Shown: one piece after another, positions 13,774-25,476 of the stretch | Layout of the letters: each line of letters opens with the position of its first letter | Numbering within the stretch: position 1 is the stretch's first letter | Assembly: GCA_013398275.1 (NCBI GenBank) | Contig: VZSE01015288.1 | Coordinates: 1,047,524-1,111,523, forward strand | Reading direction: 5' to 3' | Length of the DNA stretch: 64,000 bases | Origin: Promerops cafer | Taxonomy: Eukaryota; Chordata; Aves; Passeriformes; Nectariniidae | Position numbers and translations under genes: made by a program | The notes under the pieces: model-generated | Told to the model about the DNA's origin: nothing | The model's database searches: none | What the model saw: the letters and a program-made list of their open reading frames with translations, nothing else

Positions 13774-15479
13774 CAAAAAGGTATCCCGTTTAGATTTTAC
13801 ATTTGTTTTCACTATTTGCAGCAATAAATAAAATATCACCACTTTAACTAAACTTTAAGAATAGATAAAACTGCTGTATGGAAGTTACACAGAGTGACCT
13901 GAATCATTAAGTGTCTATCAAAAGTTGAGCTATTTTGCAGAAAACTATCACAGGACAAGGTGCTTTACAACTGTTAACAAAAACCATCACTATTGTTTGA
14001 TTAGACTAAAGTCCATCTCTAAACATAATGAATGAGGCCCAAAAATGCATGTTATACCATCTTGCGTTATAAATCCATCATGGAAACACCTAATTTGAAG
14101 GTCAGTCATCTCTCTAGAACCTCGCTGCAGAGTGACAGTTTTCACACGTTTCAAAGACAATTTTAAAAAAAAACCCCTTTCTGCTTGAACACAGTTGATT
14201 TCTAATCCCTTCCATTTGCTCCCTCTTTCTTAGATGTACCTGCCATCATTAAAAGAGCAATAGAAGAGAAATTGTAGGTATTCCTACAAGGACTAACCCA
14301 GCCATTTTTCCAATGCTCTCATACACATGAAGTCATGTCAAGCTACTGCTACCCAACTGTCTGAATTCACCACCTGATTTGTATTGCTAATGCAATCCTG
14401 AAAACCAAAGTAGAGGCAGGACATTTAGACCAACTGGAAAATCAGAACAGATTTCATTAGCGCAGTCCAGCAGGTCACAAAATTGGTTTGTTTTCTCTCT
14501 TTCTGTAGTTTGCTTTGGACTGACAAATAATTCGTCTGAGAAGTACAGCTAATTCACTCTGCCATACTTAGTCATGTACAAAAATGTAAAGAATTGAATC
14601 TGTTCTGACATAAACTCTATTGCTAAGGCTATCGCTCTGATACGAAGTCCATTTGAGTATCTTGGTTTACAGACTGACAACTGAATGAAGTAGGAGGTTG
14701 CTAACTTGGAAACTTGCCTCCTTTCAAATGTCTCACTGCAGCAAACTCATCAGCTGAGGATATTCAAGGTAACAGGGGTTATGCTCAGGCTGAGAGCTGC
14801 ATGAAATCTTCAGTGGGAAGCCTTTAATGGCACAAACTTGCATGACACGAGGTCTTCAGGTACATGGATCACACACACCTCAAGATTTCTATGGATGTAA
14901 CATTCCCAAACCACACTGGAATTAGCTCCAGTGAAAAAGCATCTTTGGTTTGTGTGGTGTGGCCAGGGATCACACCTCACAGAATGGCCTATGACACCTT
15001 ATGATGAACAGCATAAAATTTATCGCTTACAATCAGAAACAGTGCAGAAAACTTCAACAAGCTTTACAGGAGACAGAAAAAAATAAAAGTAGGGAGCATT
15101 TTGTAAGTATTCAGGGAATGGAAACAGACTATTGTACATGCTGGGTTCATAAGACCATATCACCAGATGATACACAACCCTGATGAAATAAATATTCAGA
15201 GACAGAAATGTATTCCATGGGATTAAGCTACTGTGATTCAGTGCAAGTACTGAAGTACAAAGCTAACAACAACAGCAGAAATAACTCGATTTACTGCTCC
15301 TACAATTCCAAGAAATCATTCACAACTTCGAGTCAGATGCTTATAAAGACCACTTGCAAACTTTTATGAGCGCTCACGAGGGAAGACGGCCTGATGCTTA
15401 ACGCACCCCCCTCGCAGAAGGGGTTAACAGGAGGCTGGGCGCCCTGAGGGCTCTTTAGTGGTCATTCTGCAGGGGTGAT

Positions 15480-16380
15480 TTCCATACGGCAAACCGTGCG
15501 TGCAAACTCGAACGCAAGAGACCGCCGACCACCCCGCTGCTCCTGCACCAGCCCCACGATCACTCCGGCGGCCGACACCGGGCACCCCCGTCCGGCCGGG
15601 GCAGGTTCGAGCCCCCGCACCCGGGGCTCCACTGCGAACCCTCAGCGGGGCGGCCGGGACCGAGCGGAACCGCCCCCCCACACCGCTCCCCGCCTCCCCC
15701 GCCCCAGGCGCCCTTCTCCCGGCCGCGGGTACAGCCGAGTCNNNNTCAGCGCCGTCCCGGCGGGGGCAGCGCCCGCAGCATCCCCGGCCCGGGCCCGCCG
15801 CCGGTGCCGCTCCCGGAGCGACCGGACCGAGCCCCCTCCCTCCCTCCGCCCAATGTAAAATAGTTCCCCGGGCCCCGGAGCGGAGACACCGGGAGCGACA
15901 CCTCGCCGGCCAATGAGAGCCGGCCTGGCCCCCCGCGGCGCCAATGGGAGCGGCGGGCTGGCGGGGGCGGGGCGTCGCCCAGCCAACCGGGCCACGGCGC
16001 TCGCACTGACCCGCTAGGCTGTCTCCGGTGGCCTCCATTGACCACCATCTTGGAGTCGGGCGCGATGCCCGCACCGGGAATGGGCTGGCCGGCCGGCGGC
16101 CATCTTGGGTCCGGGCGGAGTCACGTGCGGGGGCGGACGGCAGGAGGCGGCGGGGAAGGGGCGGCCGAGCGGAGCCCCCGCCCCGCCCGCCGGCAGCCGG
16201 AATTCCCCGTGACACCCGGCATCAGAGGCGGAACGGCGGTGGGAAGCTGGCTTCTCCCAGTACAGCTCCCGAGGCGGCCGGATGCTGCGCAGGCAGGGAC
16301 CGCCCCGGCACTGCGCTTGCCGGAGTCAGGCGGCTCCTTGCACGCTGAAGGGAGCAGCAAAAGCTTACGCGTGGAGACCC
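15480..16380 (-). promoter_or_regulatory. SOCS5: CpG island promoter, inferred SOCS5 promoter / noncoding exon 1
   Basis: This is the only CpG-dense block in the window. Seen by eye: CCAAT boxes at 15850-15854, 15910-15914 and 15941-15945; a GC box at 15963-15973; YY1-type sites at 16041-16055 and 16095-16108, both reading CAAGATGG on the minus strand; and a CACGTG E-box at 16122-16127. The YY1 orientation suits leftward transcription. SOCS5 encodes a SOCS-box E3 ligase adaptor that dampens cytokine and EGFR signalling; its first exon is noncoding in mammals and it neighbours CRIPT in the same orientation. That synteny is the only basis for the name. I could not fix a transcription start or an exon 1 donor. 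A promoter on the other strand, or a bidirectional one, remains possible. Confidence 0.6.
15742..15745. other. Four-base N gap inside the CpG island
   Basis: Four unresolved bases lie within very GC-rich sequence. The true length of the missing DNA is unknown, so reading frames and spacing across this point are unreliable. Confidence 0.95.
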
Positions 16381-16399
16381 TTGTAGACACTTCGGTGTT

Positions 16400-16814
16400 G
16401 TTGGGAGTAATACCCCGTTCAAACCAGTTTCCTCGCCCTCCCTCCGTATAATGGAGAGCAAATCCATGGCTTGGCCTAAGTGCAGGTGAAGTAACATCCG
16501 ATCACGCCGGGCAAAGGAATCGCTCGCTGCTGCAGCAGCGCAAAAGGACGGCTGGTGTTCCAAGTAACAGAACGCATCGCACCTTCCTGTATCTAGCAGA
16601 CACGATGGGACACTGGGATGAGAAAATATGCATAGATGTCAGGCTAGGAGGGAAGGGCCCATGGGTTTATTCTACTGGAAGGCAGCAGCAAACAGAGAAT
16701 GGCAGGAGCTGGTTCTCTTTGACATCTTTCTCAGAGACTTTTGAGGAGAAGACAGTGAGTGCTCAAAAAGCTTGCAGGTGGTGCTAGAGGAGGAACAGGG
16801 AATGCTGAAGGACA
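16400..16814. other. Flank between CpG island and first CR1, nothing recognised
   Basis: The CpG density falls off here. No coding sequence, repeat or RNA gene was recognised. Confidence 0.5.
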
Positions 16815-17270
16815 GAGCTGCCACTTAAATGGATCTAGGCCGGCTGGGGGTATTATGACCTGACAGGAAGTTCGTAGAACTCAGCAAGGACGAATACAAG
16901 GAAATTTTGACAAGTCCAGCACTTGGGAAGGAACAGGCCTCTGCAACACTACAGGCTGGGGACTGATGGGCTGTGGAGCAGCTTTGCAGGAAAGGATGTG
17001 GGGTCTCGTTGCCCATGAGCCAGCAGTGTGTCCTGGCAGCAAAGGCAGCCAAGAGCATCCCAGGTCATACTACTGGAAGCACAGCCAGGAGGCCAAAGAA
17101 AGTGATTATTTATTTCTGCTCAGCTACATGTGAAATAGTGTGTCCAGTTTGAGGTCCCAAAATGCAAGGAAAATCTCAACAAACTAAAACAAGTTCCGTG
17201 GAAGCCACCAAGTGGTCCAGGGGAAGGTGCAGCACTTGCCCTGAGAGCAGAATCTGAGGTAACCACCCTG
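16815..17270 (+). mobile_element. Diverged CR1 LINE fragment
   Basis: Recognisable CR1 blocks in order: 'tacaggctggggactgat', 'gagcagctttgcaggaaa', 'catgagccagcagtgtg', then 'atagtgtgtccagttt' and 'gaagccaccaagtggtcc'. It begins about 400 bp to the right of the CpG island, which is upstream if the island fires leftward. The left edge is approximate. Confidence 0.72.
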
Positions 17271-17639
17271 GATTAGCTTGAAGAAGAGACAGCTTAAAAT
17301 ACTTCAGCATTCAGAACACAGCATAGCATATACATTACCAGCAAAAAAAACTCTAAAGATTAAAAAATACACTGTATAAGCAATCTGCACCTTGGAAGAG
17401 GATGAAAAATATAATGAAACATACATAATTGATGTTAGTTGCATTCAAAATTTTACTGATGAGGCTAATGTGTGAATTTACATTTCTAGAGCAGGGTACC
17501 ACTCATGAAGGATTCATGTGCACCCTGCACAAATGCAGCTAAATTGCCACTTGGCAGTCCTACGTAAACAGTGCAAGAAAGAATGGGCTAACAGGTAGCA
17601 ACAAAAGGCAAAATAAATATAGAGCCAGCATAGCCAGGA

Positions 17640-18105
17640 CCTGTTTAACAGTTCAACATGGGGAAATGCAAAGTCCTGCACCTGGGGAGCAGCAGCCCCA
17701 GGTGCCTGTACATGCAGGGGGCTGTCCCAGCAGCTTTGTGAGAACGACCTGAGGGTCCTGGTGGGCACCAAGTTGAATAAGAGCCAGCAACATGCCCTTG
17801 ATGCAGAGAAGGATAACAGTATCCAGGGGTGCATGTTGCCGGCAAGTTGAGGGAGTTGATTCTGCTCCTCTCCTCAGCACTGGTGAGGCTGAACCTGCTA
17901 AGCTCCCCAGTACAGGGGAGATACAAAGCTACTGGAGAGAGTTCAGCAGAGGATTGCTAATGTATTAGGGGATTGGAGCACCTCTCCTGTGAAGAGGGGC
18001 TGGAGGAGATGGTGCTGTTCTGGCTGGAGAAGAGAAGGCTTAGAACAGGATCTTATTGATGTGTATAAATACCTGAAGGGAAGATATAAAGAGGATGAAG
18101 CCAGG
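17640..18105 (+). mobile_element. CR1 LINE fragment
   Basis: The plus strand reads MGKCKVLHLGSSSPRCL-like residues, then a degraded continuation with 'ctactggagagagttcagc', 'gaagaggggctggagg' and 'gtataaatacctgaaggg', all classic CR1. It stops abruptly before the usual CR1 terminus, just where a short LTR-like terminus begins. Broken by frameshifts. Confidence 0.88.
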
Positions 18106-18120
18106 GGTTAAACCACAACA

Positions 18121-21100
18121 GTCTTTTCTACAGTTATCCAACACTGACCTCACTTGTATAAAAGTTCCATAAGTTAGTTTTAACCTCAGCTTATAGGCTG
18201 TTTCACTTTTTAATTAATTCTGTAGCAAACTAGCATTTTCATTTCCAGTATGCATTAAATATTTTTATGCTAGATACCTAAAACTTATCAGAAGTAAAAA
18301 GTTTTAGTAACATAAACCCTCCAATTTGCTATATCTCTTTATATTTGTAGGGCAGGTTCTCTTGATGTTATCATTTTTGTCAGGATTAAGGTTCAGCCAA
18401 CACTTTTCATCTACTGCAAACACCTGCCATTCTGGCCTGCTGCGAGGGCAAACAACTTATAACTGGGTGGAGGGAAATAATCAACTGCTTTGTTTCATTT
18501 TGAAGATCTGATGATAGGATGGAGGAAAAGAAAGGAAATAGGCTGCTACTTGTTATAAACAAGAAGAAAAATCCCTAATACCAGTAGAGCTAGGCTGTGG
18601 CCAGAGCTCAGCAGGATGGAGACTGTGCAGCTGGTGGTTATCATGCCCGGGCTTCACCAACCTGACCCACACAGCTGTAGGACATACTTTGATTTTGTGA
18701 GGAAGCATTGATGTAAGGGACCAGCTCTGAGCCCTCAAAGCATGATGGAACTTGCTGTGGTTTTTCTGTACTAATATGTTGGGCATCTGAAGACCTCTAT
18801 CTGTAAGACTGGGAAGGATATGAAAAAGGCATGGACTGTTGTGGGTCCAAACTATGAGGCTACAATTTCTTCTATTGGAAGAAATCAGATCACCTCCTTT
18901 CTCAGGGTGTGCACACACCCTTGAATGAAAAGCAATTCCCTGGGGACATTTCTGGGCAACCCCTTCTTTCCTAAGGCAATTAATTTTCCTGATGGGGGGC
19001 AATGATCTGTGCATTGTAGGAGGACAAGGGGATGCTGTGAGGAAACACCACTTGGAAGAAGGTGATCAGAGGCTGGAAACTGAGCGGGCTGCTACCTCCC
19101 ACATTGGCTTGCTTTCATCTTTCAGTGTTTATTTCCCAGGCATGCCGCCAGCCTGGGGTGTGTGCTGCCAACAATGCAGCGCTGCGGGGCATGCTGTGCA
19201 CAGTGCCCTCAGTCTGCCACTCCTGGGTGACACTGCCCACTTTCTGTGCTATGGGCCACCGTGGTTGCTTCACCAGCCCCAAGCTGCCACATTATCCATG
19301 TTTCCTTAGCCCAGATCTGCTGGATCCTTGCTTCTCCGTGTGTCCCTGGCTGATCTGCTTATGTGTTGCAAATTGTCTGACCCTGGCAACCTCTGCAGCT
19401 CTGGCCCCGAGCACTCTCTCCCACTCCCTTCTCCAGAGTTTATGCTCTCTGCAGCCTAGACCAATTCTGAGAAAGCAAATGCAGGCATAGACCTTAAATA
19501 AAACTTTTTAATTTCAGATGGAACTTAGTAAGTTTGATGAAGTTAGTCAATGTACATGTTCTGCCCTCACTCCTAACAGCATCAGCCACATACCAAACCT
19601 CAGTGTCAGGGGTTGTAAAACTGATTCGGAGTTCAGCAAGGCAAAAGAGCACCTTTCAATTCTGGCTGATGTGGCAAGCAGCCTTCTCTGCAGACACAGC
19701 ATCTGTGCCCAGAAATCTGTGTGCAGAGGTGCAGCTACAGTGGTAGGAATTTTCTGTTCTAGGGTGCTTTTTCTAGGCCATGGTGACACACAGCCAGAGG
19801 AGTGCCCATGGGAATCAGAGCAGTCATCAGAAGTGTGAGTTCTCAGTGCTGCCTCTTTACTTCCAGTCTTTTTCCATTCAGAGTGAGATGAACACTACTC
19901 TCTCCTTCAGCCAGGCAGAGAAGAATAATTAGTGATGGAAAATCTAACATAATAGCAAGGAAAGAGAGCAGGAGTAAAACAATAAGCACTTTCATTATCC
20001 TGCTGAGGAAATACTGGTGTCTGTGGATAAATCCTGTCAGCAAAGGATACCTTGAAGCAAAAGGCTGATGAGCATGTACTAGACAAACCACAATATTTGG
20101 CAAGAGGGACTTGCAATAGGGACAGAGACCTCTGCAAAGCAAAAGTGGACAGGCCTGGGAACGGTAGAGCAAATGCAGGGTCTTGTCTGGTGTCTAAGCT
20201 AACAAAAATAATTCCAACATGGCACAGCTTCAGGATTAAGAATGGAGGAACCCTCATGAGCAGGCCAGCCTGCTGGGCACCTTCACCTACTGAGTGCTGC
20301 CCTGCTTTGCCTTCGCTGACCTCTGGCAGCTTTGTTGCATGTGAAATCAGTTGCAGCGTGGCGATCTGGTTGTTCACAAGCAGACTCGCGTTAATTTTAC
20401 AGACCCAAAAGTTCTATCTTGCCTAAATAAATAGAAGGCAAGGTTGCACTTAAAAATGCAAGAACTTCAGGTATCAGAAGAAAAATATATTTTTGAAATG
20501 TTGAACTGAACATCCAGCATACTTGTGCTGGCCAGGGACTGCCAGCAAAGAAATGGCAAGACTGGTAAAGTGACTGGACCAAGCTGGACGATATAGGTCC
20601 AAGTATTTTTAATCTGGGCTAACTGAACATGACTAGAAATAGAGGGGCATGAAATAAGGATACCCCAGTTTAATCACTGTGGTGGAGCAAGAGCTCAGAA
20701 GGGTTTGGTTACTTGCTTTCCAGTCCTTTGCTTTCCTCTGCCTGCTCCACTGCAGCTGAGCTGGGGAAAAGACCTAGAAGCCTTTCTGATTTTTTTGGAA
20801 GCTGAGTCATTTGGGTGGATGAAATAAGAACATCTATGATGCTCCTTTCTCCATCGTTCTGTACTTTGAATAAGCATCAACATCAAGGCTGAAACATCAA
20901 CTTCTGATTTGGCTGCAGGTTCTCCACTTTGCATAGGTGTTAATAGTGACTCCTCCTGCCAGAAAAAGGACAGCCGGGCTCCAGGACAGCTTCAGGCAGG
21001 CACCACACATGCACTGACATTGAAAAGTACTCTGACATGTCTAAGCACCACCCAAGACTGTAGTATGCATTCTTCATCTTTCTTTTACTGAGTAATACAA

Positions 21101-23140
21101 AGCAACTGCTAGAACCAGTCCCTAGCCTGCTGTCTTTTGCTTGTTTGTTTGTTCATTAACTCCCAATCATCCCAAGAGTCGAGAAGTCTGTTCTTGCAGG
21201 TGCAAGGAAGGTATAATTTTAAAATATTTTCCTTTGAAATGGATTTATTTGTGATCTAATCTGGTGCTCTGTTACCAATTCATGAATTGGCATACTTTTG
21301 TCACCAGTAAACAGTATCTACTATGGTCTTAAAATGACAGGGTCTGAAGGTTTTGAGAGGGAGCTTGACCATTTGCAGAAAATCAGTGCTTAGCATTTTC
21401 TGAAAACCAGGTCCATCTTCAAGGTATTTCAAACTGAATACATAAAAGCAAAGAAACCTCAAATCATTAGTTACTTTTGAAAATTTAGCCAGGGAACATT
21501 TTTTTTTAGTGCTGGTTGTGGAATCATTAATTATCATTGCACAGAATGTAATAACAAAGCAGAGCTCCCCAATGGATGAAAGCAAACCACTTCTAGCTTT
21601 TTTTTTTTTTAACAGCAATAATAAAACATATTATTATGCACTTCCAGCCATGAATGTTCTCCAAAGCAATTTGATATTAAACTCCAAATCATCTGACTGG
21701 CTGAGTTTTTACAGATTGTTACAGCAGAGCAAGCCAGGAATGTTATTAGAGTGCTTGAGGCACAGTGCTGTTTCACGGAAAACGAGGAAAAGTTAAAAAT
21801 TTAAAGAGTCCAAAATTCCTTTTCCCAAAGGGGATTTGTGGTACTGCTGAGATTAGAGCCATTCCTATTCAACCAGCTGTATTCCCGAGGAGACCTTCGT
21901 TTGTGCCTATTTAGTCTGAAGGATCTGGTTTATTTCACCAGGGCAGAATACTAATGTGAGCTGGTGGTTCTGTTCTCTGGACTTGTTTTGTTTCCCTTCC
22001 TTTCTTCAGCAGCAATGTATTTGCACAATTTTTCAGGCTACAGCAATGGTAGGAAGAGGTTGGGTTGAAGCCTAATTAACGCCATCCAAATGCACGCAAG
22101 GCTTGTATTTTCAGTGCTTTGTCCCTCTGACTGTCCACTGTACTGCAGGATTGGCAGACCATGCCTTCCATGATTCAACATGGAAGACTGGTTTTCAGCA
22201 CTTATAAGAGCACTTTTAATCTGCAGAAATCACCATGAGCTAGAGAGAGGTGAAGCAAAATTGTGTGTGACACCTGACACCAGCATCGACAGGGTTGTTA
22301 CACCGACCAAAGTTTTTTACCAAACAACCTACAAAATTGTTTTAAAAAATATCTTTATTCTCCAGGTCACTTGATTGTCAGCATAATTTGAGTATAAATC
22401 AAAGCAGCTGGACAGTCCCCAAGAATATCTGTGCAGGCTGCATTCTTCTGTGGCAGTGCCTACCAAGGCAAACTACCAAGGCAGTTTGGGAGACATTCTG
22501 GTTGGTGGCTTCACTCCACTTGGAGATTTCCACACTTGCAGCAGAGAAGTTTTGAACTTGTTCCATGTTTTCAAAGCACTGAAGATCACCAATATAGGAT
22601 TTAGGATTTAGATATTTTACTTTCATAAAAATCTGATGATAATCAGTAATGGTTGGTGTTAGTGGCTACTAATGTGATTTCTGAAGGCAGTTAAACACTC
22701 CCAAGCACCTCAATAAGGTCAGCAGCACTATGATGATCCCCAGGTAGCCCAGGCTGTCTAAGGAGGAGTGAAACAGGCTAGGTTGGAAAAGAAGAGGAAC
22801 AAAATTCAGGACAATAGACAAATTGAAGAAGTCAGGAAAGTTTTAGATGGGAATTTTAAACCTAGAAGGGAATTAGATTATCTTAAATGTGCTGTATTAT
22901 GAAAATATTTCACAATTGTTTGACTTATTTTTTTAAATGAGGGGAAATTTTTATCACATGTTCACCTAAGTAAATAGTAGCTAATAACCTTCTAAATTAG
23001 TTTTCTAAGCTTTGTCTCCTAGGTTAGAGCAGAATATATTTATTAGCCTATCTACCTTGCCATTGACACTAAGAGAGCATAGGATTAGTTTAGGTGAGTT
23101 ACTTGGTAATAGAAGCAGGTAAGACAACTGCTGGATCTCC
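18121..23140. other. Intergenic stretch without recognised genes
   Basis: Open frames up to about 156 codons occur on both strands at 18.55-20.4 kb, where the sequence is slightly more GC-rich. They overlap each other and show no recognisable domain. A 16-bp perfect palindrome sits at 21275-21290. Otherwise nothing was identified. Confidence 0.5.
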
Positions 23141-23147
23141 TGCCTCA

Positions 23148-23206
23148 CACACACCCACACCCACACCCACACACACACCCACACCCACACGCATGCACAC
23201 CCTGAG
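23148..23206. repeat. (CACACC)/(CA) microsatellite
   Basis: An alternating run of CA dinucleotides and CACACC hexamers. It explains the valine/tryptophan-rich frames translated from the opposite strand. Confidence 0.95.
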
Positions 23207-25440
23207 TGGTTTGCCAATGTCATTAGCAATGCACTGAGCACATCTGTCAAGCACAGTCCTCTTCCCAAGCCTGCACAGCTGGGCAGTGATCCACTGGGGC
23301 TGGCCTTGCTCTTTAACCTCTGTGTCACCCTGTTCTGGTGGGGTGACAAAGAAAACAGTGAGCTTTGGGGCACTGTTATTGTTTCCCAGAGGCATACCAT
23401 GTTGTTGGGGATCTTTTCCAGATGCTGTTTTGGACTTCAGATGGGTTGTTGGGATTGGTTTTGGTCAAGTCACCCAGGTTGCAAAATGGGAACAACAAAC
23501 TGCATGTCTCATCAGACCTTCACCAAGCAATTCCGAGAGTGTCATGCTTCATTGCCAGCTACACAGACCATTTTTGCATCTAGGATGGAGTCTGCAATGT
23601 CTATCTGTACCAGCACGGACTCCAGAAATACAGTCACAGACATGTCTGAGGAAGCAAGCAGCAAGTTATGGTTGTTTTCAAGCCTCTTCTGAGGTGAGAG
23701 GAGGCCTCGGGAAACATCTCCAAGTGTGAAACCATGACCAGATTAAAGGAGATTTAAAGCACAGATTAAAAGGAGCCCTGATTAGAAAACACATTAGAAA
23801 AAGTAGGACAACAATTTTCTCAGGATGTGCTCAGAACCACACAGGAATCCTTTCAAAGAGCAGTGGCTCATGATTGAAAGAGACAGTTTAAAGTGTTTTT
23901 GGACATCATATGTCTCTCATCTTTACCACAGGTTTAGCCTTGCATGGGCAAACAGTCCAATTCCAGCACAAGGGGCATCTCATTTATTACTAAATGATGC
24001 TATTTAAATGTTGGCAGTTTGAAGCAAGGGTGCAATGCTAGATTTTTATGCTCTTAACCCTCCTCACCATTTTTGGGATGAAAGCCCATTGAGTTAACCT
24101 GCACACAGTGGCTGGGTGTGCATACTACTGATTCCAGTGCTTATTTACCTAAGCGATTGTATTGTCTCCAGTCAGGCTATTTCTATTGATAAAGACCATT
24201 CTTGTTGTAAAGGAATGTACTAGTAGGTTTTCTTTTTGTTTGTGACTGTCAAGTAGATGGACTTTTAGCTGGCAATATCCCTAAAGTATATGTAGCTGTA
24301 TGACTAGAACAAGATTTACTTGAAGAAACTCAAACATTCATGTTGAACTTACCTTAAAATTTAAATGTCAGAGTTTTCTATCTTTGAAATATCTAACTCC
24401 CACTGATTCAAGTGAAATAGATAATGATTACCCTTGAGGATTTGAACCTGGAGCAGAACAGAAGGCAAAATATAACTCATAGAAATGCATAATAGAAAAA
24501 AAATTATGTTGTAAAAATAACTTGTAGTGCTGTTGGAGTGAATATTCTGCGCTTGGAAATTTCTTTTAAAGAAATTTCAAGATTTATAAATCTGGTTCTA
24601 CAATGTTTTAGAATTCAAGTCTGAGATAGACCATGGTTTTTTTTCAATGTCATAAACATATGAATTTAGTTTAAAGTGGTTCAGGCCACAAGAATGAGTA
24701 TGATTTTCTTGACAGGCTCTATTTTCTCCTATATGTATTTCATAATATAAGCTACAGAATCACTCGGTTGTTCCTGTGTAAAGACTGTACCTCTGAAAAA
24801 TTCTAAAAGTAACCTCTCAAATCAATGTGTTAGGGATAACAAGCTATATTGACTGTTATAAGAACAAGATATGTATTAAACTTTGATGTTAGCTACCACC
24901 TGTAGGAAACACTAAAAGAAATTGGCAACAGCCAGCATTTAACTTTGTGTGACAGGAAATGTAAGCTATGAGGTTAGTCCCAAAATCAAGGTGATTTTGG
25001 CCCAGGAAGTCAAATTTTCACTCTTAAGCACAAACCACTGTAATTATAAACAGGCAGTTTGTACCATTTGTTGACAATGAGCTGTCCGATTGCCCAATGG
25101 GCTTTAACCCTTCTGGTCTGCTTTTGAGTGAGATGCTTTTTGATGTACTGAATCTGGATATGCTTATCCTGGATTCAGTAGAACATAACAGGTTTTCAGG
25201 TACCTTGTGGTCTCGCTTTGTGAAATTAAAACATTCAGGTAGCTTTCCACTCTTCATCATTTGTATGATATCACTTACCAACCAACTGAATGCTCTATGT
25301 TTTAATCCTTGGAAAGACTGCTACACCTCATATTCCTCACAGTCTTCCCAGGCCACACAAGTAAAATTTGGATGGTAAATTTGAGCTTCCCATTCAGAGC
25401 TGAACCTGAGTCCATCATTCCCTGGGCTTGGCCTGTGCTT
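23207..25440. other. Intergenic stretch without recognised genes
   Basis: Nothing was firmly identified. A 23-nt near-continuous hairpin lies at 24556-24578. A fragment near 23430-23500 faintly resembles a MIR-type SINE but was not convincing. Confidence 0.5.
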
Positions 25441-25458
25441 TTTGAGTGAAAATTACTG

Positions 25459-25476
25459 TAGTGCCATCTAGTGCTA
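25459..25476 (-). promoter_or_regulatory. CTCF-like motif
   Basis: The minus strand reads TAGCACTAGATGGCACTA, which fits the CTCF core (CCASYAGRKGGCR type) closely. The site is also nearly self-complementary. Motif match by eye only; binding is not shown. Confidence 0.4.

Larger units (their letters stand above)
1..15360 (-). other. SOCS5: Gene-free stretch, inferred SOCS5 intron 1
   Basis: No long or recognisable coding exon is present on either strand. In mammals the SOCS5 coding region is a single large exon of about 536 codons; nothing like it is here, so it would lie left of position 1. Contents that can be named are CR1 pieces at 1376-1462 and 5400-5850, an LTR-like block at 10740-11130, low-complexity A/C-rich runs (about 315-420 and 4061-4086), a small tandem duplication near 9.1 kb and a G-run at 2637. 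The rest is unremarkable AT-rich DNA. The intron assignment depends on the promoter call. Confidence 0.4.

Noticed and set aside
15424..16215. 263-codon open frame on the minus strand through the CpG island
   Set aside because: GC-rich DNA has few stop codons, several frames are open at once, the frame crosses an N gap, and the Pro/Arg/Gly/Ala-rich product matches no family I know.
18553..20426. Frames of 100-156 codons on both strands, considered as a retroviral or novel gene region
   Set aside because: No gag, pol, env or other recognisable motif, and the frames overlap each other in conflicting directions.
23005..23400. Minus-strand frames rich in Val and Trp
   Set aside because: They arise from the CACACC microsatellite; the remainder has no recognisable domain.
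23430..23500. MIR-like SINE similarity ('tcaagtcaccc' then 'gcaaaatggg')
   Set aside because: Only two short words match and the tRNA-derived A and B boxes are not visible.
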